From Kosakonia sp. BYX6 (GTDB taxonomy: Bacteria > Pseudomonadota > Gammaproteobacteria > Enterobacterales > Enterobacteriaceae), in assembly GCF_038449125.1 (NCBI RefSeq), contig NZ_CP151800.1, forward strand, positions 2,328,406 to 2,392,405: a stretch of DNA of 64,000 bases, written 5' to 3'. Under the pieces are notes generated by a model. It was not told the DNA's origin, made no database searches, and saw nothing but the letters and a program-made list of their open reading frames with translations. Made by a program: the position numbers and the translations under genes. Below are positions 8,699-17,139 of the stretch, in pieces (the stretch's first letter is position 1; each line of letters starts with the position of its first letter).

Positions 8699-9682
8699 GT
8701 GGAAGCCATTAAAGGAATCGATGTAAAAGTGCCGGATGCGGTTTATGCCTGGCTGCTGGACGGCAAAGGCGGCGTAAAACCGCTGGAAGACAGCGATGAA
8801 ATCACCGCCCGCACGCCGTGCTGGGTACATTTGAATTACACCAACCCGGAAAGCGCCCAGTGGCTCGAATCCACGCCAGTTTTACCGAACAGCGTGCGCA
8901 ACGCGTTGTCGGGTGAGAGTATGCGCCCCAGAGTGAGCCGCATGGGCGAGGGCACATTGATCACCTTGCGATGCATCAATGGCAGTACCGATGAACGCCC
9001 GGATCAATTAGTTGCCGTGCGCGTTTATATGGACGAGCGCATGATTGTTTCGACGCGACAGCGCAAAGTGCTGGCGCTGGATGATGTGGTTAGCGAGCTG
9101 GAAAACGGCTCTGGCCCGGCCGATTGCGGCGGCTGGCTGGTGGATGTGTGCGATTCGCTGACCGATCACGCCAGTGAATTTATCGAATCACTCCACGACC
9201 GCATTATCGATCTCGAAGATAATCTGCTCGACCAACAAATCCCGCCGCGTGGCATTTTGGCGCTGTTGCGAAAACAATTGATTGTCATGCGGCGTTATAT
9301 GGCCCCGCAACGCGATGTGTTTGCGCGGTTGTCCAGTGAGCGCCTACCCTGGATGAGCGATGACCAACGTCGGCGCATGCAAGATATTGCCGACCGGCTT
9401 GGCCGCGGGTTGGACGAAATTGATTCTTGTATTGCACGCACCGCAGTCATGACAGATGAAATCACCCAGGTTATGCAGGAATCACTGGCGCGACGAACCT
9501 ATACCATGTCACTGATGGCCATGGTTTTTCTGCCGAGTACGTTTTTGACGGGGTTGTTTGGCGTCAACCTGGGAGGTATCCCCGGCGGCGGTTGGCATTT
9601 GGGATTCTCGATTTTTTGCGTGATGTTGGCAGTGTTGATCGGCGGTGTTACCTGGTGGTTGCATCGTAGTAAATGGCTGTAA
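8699..9682 (+). CDS. zntB: Zinc transporter ZntB
   Basis: CorA-family inner-membrane zinc transporter of 327 aa, matching E. coli ZntB over its full length. A large cytoplasmic N-terminal domain is followed by two C-terminal membrane helices; the family GxN signature is read as FGVNLGG before the last helix, and the tail is WWLHRSKWL. Translation starts at a GTG (MEAIKG), as in E. coli, preceded by GGAGG about 7 nt upstream. In E. coli, dgcM and smrA lie upstream and fnrS-dbpA downstream; here only the downstream order is kept. Confidence 0.97.
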   Translation: MEAIKGIDVKVPDAVYAWLLDGKGGVKPLEDSDEITARTPCWVHLNYTNPESAQWLESTPVLPNSVRNALSGESMRPRVSRMGEGTLITLRCINGSTDERPDQLVAVRVYMDERMIVSTRQRKVLALDDVVSELENGSGPADCGGWLVDVCDSLTDHASEFIESLHDRIIDLEDNLLDQQIPPRGILALLRKQLIVMRRYMAPQRDVFARLSSERLPWMSDDQRRRMQDIADRLGRGLDEIDSCIARTAVMTDEITQVMQESLARRTYTMSLMAMVFLPSTFLTGLFGVNLGGIPGGGWHLGFSIFCVMLAVLIGGVTWWLHRSKWL

Positions 9683-9728
9683 AATTTCACTTTTTTAACA
9701 AAAATTGAACATAAAAACGCCAGTTAAC

Positions 9729-9742
9729 TTGAGCGAGGTCAA
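9729..9742 (+). promoter_or_regulatory. FNR-binding site of the fnrS promoter
   Basis: TTGAG-CGAG-GTCAA matches the FNR consensus TTGAT-N4-ATCAA and is centred about 43 bp before the inferred fnrS start, the activator position for a class II promoter. FNR activation of fnrS under anaerobiosis is established in E. coli. Confidence 0.85.
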
Positions 9743-9778
9743 TAAATAATATTCTTAGTCAGGGCAATATTTATCTCG

Positions 9779-9900
9779 CAGGTGAATGCAACGTCAAGCG
9801 ATGGGCGTTGCGCTCCATATTGTCTTACTTCCTTTTTTGAATTACTGCATAGCACAATTGATTCGTACGACGCCGACTTAATGAGTCGGCTTTTTTTTTG
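9779..9900 (+). ncRNA. fnrS: FnrS small regulatory RNA
   Basis: Hfq-dependent, anaerobically induced small RNA that represses mRNAs for aerobic enzymes. The sequence is nearly identical to E. coli FnrS: it begins GCAGGTGAATGCAACG, contains the target-pairing stretch GCGTTGCGCTCC, a U-rich Hfq region, and ends in the terminator hairpin GCCGAC...GTCGGC with a long T-run (9872-9899). The location between zntB and dbpA is the same as in E. coli. The terminator loop is one nucleotide shorter than I recall for E. coli. Confidence 0.95.
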
Positions 9901-9957
9901 CCTCTGCGCTGTGAGCTTCTACCTTTAAGAAGACACCCACCCATTGTGGAGGTAAAC

Positions 9958-10107
9958 ATGGACCATTTCACATTGCTCGATCCCGCTAATTCCTTACCGA
10001 CCGATCCGATTCCGAATGATCCGGTGCCTGTTCCCGATCCTATTCCACGTCCGCAACCTTTACCGGACCCGCCACCGGATGAAGAACCGATTAAATTGTC
10101 GCGTTAA
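9958..10107 (+). CDS. Proline-rich 49-aa protein with Asp-Pro repeats
   Basis: Short gene with an excellent ribosome site (TGGAGG, 5 nt before ATG), lying between fnrS and dbpA. Sixteen of 49 residues are proline, mostly in DP, VP and IP steps, and the tail includes PPPDEEP. There is no signal peptide, membrane segment or cysteine, so the product is probably extended or polyproline-like. The PPP run predicts need for elongation factor P. I have a memory of similar short proteins annotated as hypothetical in enterobacteria, but cannot name it. Function unknown. Confidence 0.72.
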   Translation: MDHFTLLDPANSLPTDPIPNDPVPVPDPIPRPQPLPDPPPDEEPIKLSR

Positions 10108-10169
10108 AAGGGCAGATCTGAGAGGATACGCGCCTGCTGAACCTTAGCCCTTTATCGCGAGACTATATT

Positions 10170-11543
10170 GTGACCGCTTTTTCAACATTGAATTCGTTGC
10201 CCGCAGCCCAGATCGAAAACCTTAACGAGCTGGGCTATCTCACTATGACACCCGTGCAGGCCGCCGCGCTTCCCGCGATTCTGGCCGGTAAAGATGTTCG
10301 CGTGCAGGCAAAAACCGGTAGCGGTAAAACAGCGGCGTTTGGCCTGGGTTTATTACAGCACATTGATGCCAGCCGTTTTCAGACGCAATCTCTGGTACTG
10401 TGTCCGACCCGTGAACTGGCAGATCAAGTTGCCAACGAACTGCGTCGCCTGGCGCGTTTTATGCCCAATATCAAAGTGCTGACGATTTGCGGCGGTCAAC
10501 CTTTTGGCGCGCAGCGCGATTCGCTGCAACATGCGCCGCACATTATTGTCGCGACGCCTGGCCGTTTACTGGATCACTTGCAAAAAACCACTGTAACGCT
10601 GGAGAACCTGCAAACACTGGTGATGGATGAAGCCGATCGTATGCTTGATATGGGTTTCAGCGATGCGATCGACGAAATCATCCGTTTCGCGCCAGCCACA
10701 CGCCAGACATTGCTCTTTTCCGCCACCTGGCCTGAGGCGATTGCCGCCATCAGCGGCCGTGTACAGCGCAATCCGGAAACTATCGAAATCGACACCGTCG
10801 ACGATCTGCCTGCCGTTGAGCAGCAATTTTTTGAAATTTCCCGGCACGGCAAAGCAGCACTGTTACAAAAACTGCTGAGCGAGCATCGTCCGGCATCCTG
10901 CGTGGTGTTCTGTAATACCAAAAAAGATTGCCAGGAAGTGTGCGACGCGCTGAACGCCGCAGGGCAGGATGCGCTGGCGTTACACGGCGACCTGGAACAG
11001 CGCGACCGCGATCAAACGCTGGTGCGTTTTGCCAACGGCAGCACTCGCGTGTTAGTTGCGACCGATGTTGCGGCGCGCGGGCTGGATATTAAATCGCTGG
11101 AACTGGTAGTGAACTACGAGCTGGCGTGGGACCCGGAAGTGCATGTGCACCGCATCGGGCGCACCGCGCGTGCCGGTAACAGCGGTCTGGCGATCAGCCT
11201 TTGCGCGCCGGAAGAGGCACAGCGTGCCAACATTCTGTCGGAAATGCTGCAACTCAAGCTGAACTGGCTTAACGCGCCGTCGAACGTAAAAATCGTGCCG
11301 CTGGAAGCGGAAATGGCGACGCTGTGTATTGACGGTGGCAAGAAAGCCAAAATGCGCGCAGGCGATGTGCTTGGCGCGTTAACCGGCGATATGGGGCTGG
11401 ATGGCGCAGATATCGGCAAGATCACTCTTCACCCGGCGCATGTTTATGTCGCGGTGCGTCAAAGCGTCGCGCGTCAGGCGTGGAAGCAATTGCAAAACGG
11501 GAAGATTAAAGGCAAGGCCAGCCGTGTGCGGTTGTTAAAATAA
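10170..11543 (+). CDS. dbpA: ATP-dependent RNA helicase DbpA
   Basis: DEAD-box helicase that remodels 23S rRNA helix 92 during assembly of the large ribosomal subunit. All helicase motifs are present: AKTGSGKT (I), PTRELA (Ia), DEAD (II), SAT (III), VATDVAARGLD (V) and HRIGRTARAG (VI). The C-terminal about 75 residues form the RNA-recognition domain that binds hairpin 92 (from EAEMATLCIDGG to the end). The 457-aa product starts with GTG (MTAFSTLN), as in E. coli. A shared bidirectional terminator separates it from ttcA. Confidence 0.98.
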   Translation: MTAFSTLNSLPAAQIENLNELGYLTMTPVQAAALPAILAGKDVRVQAKTGSGKTAAFGLGLLQHIDASRFQTQSLVLCPTRELADQVANELRRLARFMPNIKVLTICGGQPFGAQRDSLQHAPHIIVATPGRLLDHLQKTTVTLENLQTLVMDEADRMLDMGFSDAIDEIIRFAPATRQTLLFSATWPEAIAAISGRVQRNPETIEIDTVDDLPAVEQQFFEISRHGKAALLQKLLSEHRPASCVVFCNTKKDCQEVCDALNAAGQDALALHGDLEQRDRDQTLVRFANGSTRVLVATDVAARGLDIKSLELVVNYELAWDPEVHVHRIGRTARAGNSGLAISLCAPEEAQRANILSEMLQLKLNWLNAPSNVKIVPLEAEMATLCIDGGKKAKMRAGDVLGALTGDMGLDGADIGKITLHPAHVYVAVRQSVARQAWKQLQNGKIKGKASRVRLLK

Positions 11544-11550
11544 GAAATAA

Positions 11551-11577
11551 GCCGCTCTGGCGTGTTGCCAGAGCGGC
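11551..11577. terminator. Bidirectional terminator between dbpA and ttcA
   Basis: An 11-bp perfect stem, GCCGCTCTGGC/GCCAGAGCGGC, with a 4-nt loop at 11551-11576 lies between the convergent dbpA and ttcA. A-rich and T-rich flanks on both sides allow function in either direction. Confidence 0.82.
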
Positions 11578-11585
11578 TGCAAAAA

Positions 11586-12521
11586 TTACTTCACTTCGAT
11601 AACGTTCAGGCGCAGTTCATCTAACTGCGTGTCATCTTCTTCCGGTTGCCAGCCCACAGGTTGCACCGGGATCTCTTCGCGGTCAAACGCCAGATCGCCG
11701 CCGTTCACCACTTCAGAACCGTGGGTGATGCCTTTAAAATCGAACAGGTTGATATCACTAAGATGCGATGGCACCACGTTCTGCATCGCGCTGAACATGG
11801 TTTCGATGCGGCCCGGATAACGTTTATCCCAGTCGCGCAGCATATCGGCAATCACCTGGCGTTGCAGGTTAGGCTGCGAACCGCACAAGTTACACGGAAT
11901 AATCGGGAAGCCTTTCGCCTCAGAGAAACGTTCAATGTCTTTCTCGCGGCAGTAAGCCAGCGGGCGGATCACAATGTGTTTGCCGTCATCGCTCATCAGT
12001 TTCGGCGGCATCCCTTTCATTTTCCCGCCATAGAACATGTTCAGGAATAAGGTTTGCAGGATGTCATCGCGATGGTGGCCGAGGGCAATTTTGGTGGCGC
12101 CAAGTTCAGTTGCGGTGCGGTACAAAATGCCGCGGCGTAGACGAGAGCAAAGTGAACAGGTGGTTTTTCCTTCCGGGATCTTTTCTTTGACGATACCGTA
12201 AGTATTCTCTTCAACAATCTTGTACTCAACGCCCAGATTCTCCAGGTACGCTGGCAGAATATGCTCCGGGAAACCCGGTTGCTTTTGATCGAGATTTACC
12301 GCTACCAGCGAAAAGTTGACCGGCGCACTCTGCTGCAGGTTGCGCAGAATTTCCAGCATGGTGTAGCTGTCTTTACCACCAGACAGGCAAACCATAATGC
12401 GGTCGCCTTCTTCAATCATATTGAAGTCGGCAATGGCTTCGCCCACGTTACGGCGCAGACGCTTTTGCAATTTGTTGAGGTTGTACTGTTCTTTTTTGCT
12501 AACTTCTTGATTTTGCGACAT
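11586..12521 (-). CDS. ttcA: tRNA 2-thiocytidine synthetase TtcA
   Basis: Iron-sulfur enzyme that thiolates cytidine 32 of certain tRNAs. The 311-aa product has the PP-loop SGGKDS (47-52) for ATP activation of the base, the C-x-x-C pair Cys122/Cys125 and the later PCNLC motif; three of these cysteines hold the cluster. The order dbpA-ttcA, convergent, matches E. coli. In E. coli K-12 the Rac prophage lies next to ttcA; no phage gene follows here. Confidence 0.97.
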   Translation of the reverse strand: MSQNQEVSKKEQYNLNKLQKRLRRNVGEAIADFNMIEEGDRIMVCLSGGKDSYTMLEILRNLQQSAPVNFSLVAVNLDQKQPGFPEHILPAYLENLGVEYKIVEENTYGIVKEKIPEGKTTCSLCSRLRRGILYRTATELGATKIALGHHRDDILQTLFLNMFYGGKMKGMPPKLMSDDGKHIVIRPLAYCREKDIERFSEAKGFPIIPCNLCGSQPNLQRQVIADMLRDWDKRYPGRIETMFSAMQNVVPSHLSDINLFDFKGITHGSEVVNGGDLAFDREEIPVQPVGWQPEEDDTQLDELRLNVIEVK

Positions 12522-12655
12522 GAAAAAGGCTCAATTCGGGTTTTTAGCGCCAACGATACGGACACCGCTGGCAGACATACGCTATTAGGGCTGGATTGTA
12601 GCAATGATTTGCGCCGGAGGCAGGTATTTATCGCGCATGCAAGGCGAGACACTGT

Positions 12656-12868
12656 TCACGCTACTTTCTTTTCCGGGTATTTGCCTTTCACCACGCCGTC
12701 ATAAAAGCGGCCTTTGGAAACCACAGTAAGAAACACCGAGAAAACGCGTTCAGGAACGCCATGATATTGATAGATGCTTTTGTCGTGGAAACGGATTTCA
12801 AGCGTGCGGCTGCGGTTGTCGTAACCCACTGATGCGATTCGAGAAGAGATAACAGAGTGATGCCGCAT
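12656..12868 (-). CDS. KTSC domain-containing small protein
   Basis: A 70-residue soluble protein matching the KTSC domain (PF13619), named for its near-C-terminal KTSC-like motif; here the equivalent is SKGRFYDGVVKGKYP. The pattern I-A-S-V-G-Y-D, L-E-I-R-F and Y-x-Y-x-G-V-P is typical of the family. KTSC proteins are found alone or fused to lysyl-tRNA synthetase or phage proteins, and no biochemical role is settled. GGAGCGAATATT lies before the ATG. It stands alone between ttcA and nifJ. Confidence 0.78.
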   Translation of the reverse strand: MRHHSVISSRIASVGYDNRSRTLEIRFHDKSIYQYHGVPERVFSVFLTVVSKGRFYDGVVKGKYPEKKVA

Positions 12869-12953
12869 AATATTCGCTCCTTGCCGCTCGGTTTGAATTT
12901 CGATTATTAGCCAGCTTGCGGTCGGTTGTCATGCGAAATACGTGCGTTATAAA

Positions 12954-12984
12954 AGCCACTGGCCTGCAACCAGTGGCTTTTTTT
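12954..12984. terminator. Terminator downstream of the pyruvate oxidoreductase gene
   Basis: A 9-bp stem AGCCACTGG/CCAGTGGCT (12954-12962 and 12970-12978) is flanked by A/T runs, so it can terminate nifJ on the minus strand and works in both directions. Confidence 0.8.
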
Positions 12985-12992
12985 GCGTTTAC

Positions 12993-15900
12993 TTATTCAG
13001 CCGAGCTTTTTTCCGCTTTCCCGGCCAGCTGCGCCAGGAAGTCGTAGCGTTTTTGCAGATCGGCAGCAGCATCTTTCCACAACTGTTCAGCCACATCGGG
13101 CTGCTGGGCGTTGAGGCGACGGAAACGTTGCTCGTTAAGCAGGGTTTCCGCCAGCGCATCGGAAGGCGGGCGGGAATCCAGCGCCAGCGGGATTTTTCCT
13201 TCGTCTTCACGGCGCGGATCGTAGCGATAGAGCGGCCAGAAGCCGGTTGCGGTGAGCTGGCGCATCTGATCATGGCTGAGCGCCAGATCATAGCCGTGTT
13301 CCTCGCACGGGCTGTAAGCAATAATCAGCGACGGGCCGGGGTAGGCCTCCGCTTCCTGAATCGCTTTCACCGTCTGGTTCAACTGCGCGCCGAGCGAAAT
13401 CTGCGCAACATAAACATGACCGTACATCATCATGCTGACGCCGAGATCTTTACGCGCTTTGCGCTTGCCATGCTCACCAAACTTAGTCACCGCGCCCAGT
13501 GGCGTCGCCTTCGACGCCTGGCCGCCAGTGTTGGAATAACACTGGGTATCGAGCACCAAAATGTTGACGTTTTCGGTCAGGCTCATCACATGATCCAACC
13601 CGCCAAAACCAATGTCGTACGCCCAGCCATCGCCGCCAATCAGCCAGATTGACTTCTCGACCAGCGCGTCCGCATCGGTCAGCAACTGCTGTGCACTTTC
13701 GACATTCGCCAGATGAGTACGCAGCTCGGCAACCTGATCACGACGCACTTCCGGCGTGGCATCGCTATGCAACGCCGTATTCAGTTCCGCCGGAATCTGG
13801 TCGGCGAACTGATCGACCAGGCGCATCACGCGCTGGCGATGCTGGTCGACACTCAGGCGGAAGCCGAGACCAAATTCCGCGTTATCTTCAAACAGAGAAT
13901 TCGCCCACGCCGGGCCACGACCGTTGGCATCCGTGGTGTAGGGCGTCGACGGCAAGTTACCGCCATAAATCGACGAACAACCGGTAGCATTGGCAATCAT
14001 CATGCGGTCGCCATACAACTGCGTCAGCAGCTTGATATACGGCGTTTCGCCGCAGCCGGAACAGGCGCCGGAGTATTCAAACAGAGGGGTAATCAGCTGT
14101 GAAGTACGAATATCGATGCGTTCCAGTTGACTGCGGTCAATCTCCGGCAGGTCGAGGAAGAAGTCATAATTCACTTTCTCCTCTTCCACATGTTCAAGGC
14201 GCGACATCATATTGATGGCCTTGATCTCCGGGTTCTGGCGATCTTTCGCTGGGCACACTTCGACGCACAGGTTACAACCGGTGCAATCTTCCGGCGCAAC
14301 CTGCAAGACATATTTTTGCCCGCGCATATCACGGGATTTCACATCCAGCGAATGCAGGCTGGACGGCGCGTTTTCCATCGCGTCGGGGGAGACCACTTTC
14401 GCGCGGATCGCCGAATGCGGGCAAGCCGCCACGCAATGGTTGCACTGGGTGCAAAGCGCTTCCTTCCAGATCGGGATCGCTTCGGCGATATTGCGTTTTT
14501 CCCAACGCGTGGTGCCAACCGGCCAGGTGCCGTCCGGCGGGAGTGCGGAAACGGGCAGGGCATCGCCAAGCCCGGCCAGCATGGCTGCGGTCACGGTTTT
14601 GACGAAATCCGGCGCGGCATCGGAGACGACCGGCGGGCGGTGGGCGCTCTGCGGGTCAACCGCTTCTAACGGCACTTCAAACAGCGATTCTCGCGCCAGC
14701 GCTAGCGCCTGCCAGTTGCGCTCAACCAGCTCCTGGCCTTTGCTGCTGTAGCTTTTCGCAATCGCACCCTGTAACGCAATCAGCGCGCTGTCGCCCGGCA
14801 ACACATTGGTCAGATGGAAAAACGCCATCTGCATTACCGTGTTGATACGCGCCGCCAGGCCGCATTCGCGGGCGATTTTCGCCGCGTTAACCACATAAAA
14901 ACGGGCTTTTTTCTGGTTCAGTACCGCCTGAACTTCCTGTGGCAAGCGCGACCACACTTCGTCGGGGCTGTAAGGGGTGTTGAGCAGGAAAATGCCGCCT
15001 GGCTTCAGGCGCTCGGCCATCTGGTATTTATCAATAAACTGCAACTGGTGGCAGCCGACAAAATCCGCTTGCGACACCAGGTAGGCGGAGTTAATCGGCT
15101 TTTCGCTGACGCGCAGGTGTGAAACCGTCAGCCCGCCGGCCTTTTTCGAGTCATAGACAAAGTAACCCTGCGCGTACCACGGCGTTGAGTTGCCGATAAT
15201 TTTGATGTTGTTCTTGGTGGCGGAAACGCTGCCGTCACTGCCCAGCCCGTAAAACAGCGCTTCCAGCTTGGCCTGCGTTGGCAGGGTATTTTCCGGCAGC
15301 GGCAATGAGAGGTTGGTCACGTCATCATAAATACCGACGGTAAAGCGTGGTTTTGGCTTCGCGGCGCGCAATTCGTTAAATACTGCCAGTACGCATTCAG
15401 GGCCGAACTCTTTGGACGATAAACCATAGCGTCCACCGATCACGCGCGGCAGGGTTTCGCGCTCGCCATGATTAAAGGCTTCCGCCAGTGCGGTCATCAC
15501 ATCCAGATAAAGTGGTTCCGCCGGTGCGCCCGGTTCTTTGGTGCGATCGAGCACTGCCACGGTACGCGCGCTTTCAGGTAATACCGAGAGCAGATGCGCC
15601 GCACTGAACGGGCGATAAAGCCGCACTTTCAACACGCCGACTTTTTCCCCGCGCGTCAGTAATTCATCAACCACTTCTTCGCAGGTGCCGATGGCAGAAC
15701 CCATCAACACAATCACGCGATCTGCCTGCGGGTGGCCGTAATATTCAAACGGTTTGTACTGGCGCCCGGTGGCAGCGGCGAAATCATCCATTGCCTGATC
15801 AACGTGGCTGTAAACTGCGTCGTACCACGGGTTGGTGGCTTCGCGGGACTGGAAGTAGGTGTCCGGATTGGCAGACGTGCCGCGGATCACCGGATGTTCC

Positions 15901-16517
15901 GGGTTCAATGCGCGCGCACGATGTTCATCTATTTCCTGCTGTGGGAGCAGGGCGCGGATAGTGTCATCCGCCAGCGGCATGATTTTGTTGATCTCGTGAG
16001 AGGTGCGAAAACCATCGAAAAAGTGAATAAATGGTACCCGGCTTTTGAGGGTCGCAATGTGCGAAATCAGCGCGAAATCCTGCGCTTCCTGCACGCTACT
16101 GGCGCAGAGCATGGCACAGCCTGTCTGGCGAACGGCCATTACATCCGAGTGGTCGCCAAAGATCGATAACGCGTGAGTGGCAACGGTACGCGCTGCGACA
16201 TGCAGCACAAACGGCGTTAACTGACCGGCCAGTTTGTAGAGCGTTGGGATCATCAGCAGCAAACCCTGCGATGAAGTGAATGAAGTGGACAGCGCACCGG
16301 TCTGCAACGCCCCGTGTACTGCGGCGATCGCGCCTGCTTCAGATTGCATTTCCACCACGCGAGGAATATCGCCCCAGACGTTTTTCAAGCCGTTTCCGGC
16401 CCAGGCATCCGCCTGTTCCGCCATCGTCGAACTTGGGGTAATCGGATAAATGGCGATAACTTCACTGGTGCGGAACGCAACTGATGCGACCGCGCCATTA
16501 CCGTCAGTAGTGATCAT
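12993..16517 (-). CDS. nifJ: Pyruvate:flavodoxin (ferredoxin) oxidoreductase
   Basis: Large single-chain enzyme (ydbK in E. coli) that converts pyruvate and CoA to acetyl-CoA and CO2, passing electrons to flavodoxin or ferredoxin. Domains in order: pyruvate-binding alpha region (YPITPSS, EAGAIAAVHGA), gamma region (GLGSDGSVSATKN), two 4Fe-4S clusters (CTQCNHCVAACPHS and CTGCNLCVEVCPAK), a further cysteine region (YSGACSGCGETPYI) and the thiamine-diphosphate domain (GGDGWAYDIGFGGLDHV). With ATG 16517 and AAGGTG just before it the protein is 1174 aa, as in E. coli; a TTG at 16538 would add seven residues. No nif genes are nearby, so it is probably the housekeeping or stress-related enzyme rather than a nitrogenase component. 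Confidence 0.96.
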   Translation of the reverse strand: MITTDGNGAVASVAFRTSEVIAIYPITPSSTMAEQADAWAGNGLKNVWGDIPRVVEMQSEAGAIAAVHGALQTGALSTSFTSSQGLLLMIPTLYKLAGQLTPFVLHVAARTVATHALSIFGDHSDVMAVRQTGCAMLCASSVQEAQDFALISHIATLKSRVPFIHFFDGFRTSHEINKIMPLADDTIRALLPQQEIDEHRARALNPEHPVIRGTSANPDTYFQSREATNPWYDAVYSHVDQAMDDFAAATGRQYKPFEYYGHPQADRVIVLMGSAIGTCEEVVDELLTRGEKVGVLKVRLYRPFSAAHLLSVLPESARTVAVLDRTKEPGAPAEPLYLDVMTALAEAFNHGERETLPRVIGGRYGLSSKEFGPECVLAVFNELRAAKPKPRFTVGIYDDVTNLSLPLPENTLPTQAKLEALFYGLGSDGSVSATKNNIKIIGNSTPWYAQGYFVYDSKKAGGLTVSHLRVSEKPINSAYLVSQADFVGCHQLQFIDKYQMAERLKPGGIFLLNTPYSPDEVWSRLPQEVQAVLNQKKARFYVVNAAKIARECGLAARINTVMQMAFFHLTNVLPGDSALIALQGAIAKSYSSKGQELVERNWQALALARESLFEVPLEAVDPQSAHRPPVVSDAAPDFVKTVTAAMLAGLGDALPVSALPPDGTWPVGTTRWEKRNIAEAIPIWKEALCTQCNHCVAACPHSAIRAKVVSPDAMENAPSSLHSLDVKSRDMRGQKYVLQVAPEDCTGCNLCVEVCPAKDRQNPEIKAINMMSRLEHVEEEKVNYDFFLDLPEIDRSQLERIDIRTSQLITPLFEYSGACSGCGETPYIKLLTQLYGDRMMIANATGCSSIYGGNLPSTPYTTDANGRGPAWANSLFEDNAEFGLGFRLSVDQHRQRVMRLVDQFADQIPAELNTALHSDATPEVRRDQVAELRTHLANVESAQQLLTDADALVEKSIWLIGGDGWAYDIGFGGLDHVMSLTENVNILVLDTQCYSNTGGQASKATPLGAVTKFGEHGKRKARKDLGVSMMMYGHVYVAQISLGAQLNQTVKAIQEAEAYPGPSLIIAYSPCEEHGYDLALSHDQMRQLTATGFWPLYRYDPRREDEGKIPLALDSRPPSDALAETLLNEQRFRRLNAQQPDVAEQLWKDAAADLQKRYDFLAQLAGKAEKSSAE

Positions 16518-16695
16518 ATGGCACCTTGCATTGCTCAAAAGAGGGGGCTCGTGAAACTGCGGCGAGTCCTGTAATTATCCCTACATTTTAGCAAACAGCC
16601 CGCCGCGCAATTTTCGCTTTTGTGTCCTGAGGCATAACTCTAATCAATGAATTGCAAATTAATTTGCCTGGTTTGCGGTATGGAAGGCAAAGAAT

Positions 16696-17139
16696 TCATT
16701 CTAGATTCTTCAACTGAATCATCTTTATTTCGCTAATACGTCGCTTGTTCATATTGATGTTGCAACCTACAGATGAGGCTCCGAGAAAGTGAGTACCTTG
16801 AGAGCCTGTGGTGGCAACATTGCAGTAATCATTTCTGTATGTGAGCCATTCTGCTTGGTTTTTTTTGAACGCCTCAATCATGGTGGATTTGCGATTTTTA
16901 TCGCCCATCCACCATTGCGTATAATCGAAAGCCTCCATTGCTTTTAGCTTTTTGTTATACACCTGATTGAGTTCGTCTTCTGTTTTATCGTTGAGGTCTT
17001 CCAGACATTCACTGCTGTTTTCGCCATATTTTTCCAGGCAGGTTTTCACTTCTTTATTCGTCGTGATATCGAGAGTTTGTGCGGCAAGTGAAGCGTGATA
17101 TGCCAGCAACAGGGAGAGAACGATCGCCGATTTTTTCAT
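16696..17139 (-). CDS. Periplasmic LprI-type lysozyme-inhibitor protein, probable immunity protein
   Basis: A 147-aa secreted protein. A signal peptide (MKKSAIVLSL... to about residue 20) is followed by the LprI N-terminal domain pattern (PF07007/DUF1311): Cys34, Cys45, DELNQVYNKKL, then the NQAEWLTYRNDYC helix with Cys106, and a last Cys126. Proteins of this family include lysozyme inhibitors such as mycobacterial LprI. Its ATG overlaps the stop codon of the upstream muramidase gene (TGATG), so the two are translationally coupled. I infer that it neutralises the neighbouring muramidase in the periplasm. The start could also be a GTG one codon earlier. GC content is lower than in flanking core genes. 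Confidence 0.78.
   Translation of the reverse strand: MKKSAIVLSLLLAYHASLAAQTLDITTNKEVKTCLEKYGENSSECLEDLNDKTEDELNQVYNKKLKAMEAFDYTQWWMGDKNRKSTMIEAFKKNQAEWLTYRNDYCNVATTGSQGTHFLGASSVGCNINMNKRRISEIKMIQLKNLE

Noticed and set aside
12522-12990. Prophage at the ttcA locus (as Rac in E. coli)
   Set aside because: No integrase, repressor or phage structural gene is present between ttcA and nifJ; only a KTSC-domain gene lies there.
14127-14751. Two plus-strand frames of about 180 codons inside nifJ
   Set aside because: Antisense shadows of a strongly conserved gene, with no ribosome site or recognisable protein.
12993-16517. Nitrogen-fixation role for nifJ
   Set aside because: No nif genes are nearby; the enterobacterial ydbK locus and neighbours explain the gene without nitrogen fixation.
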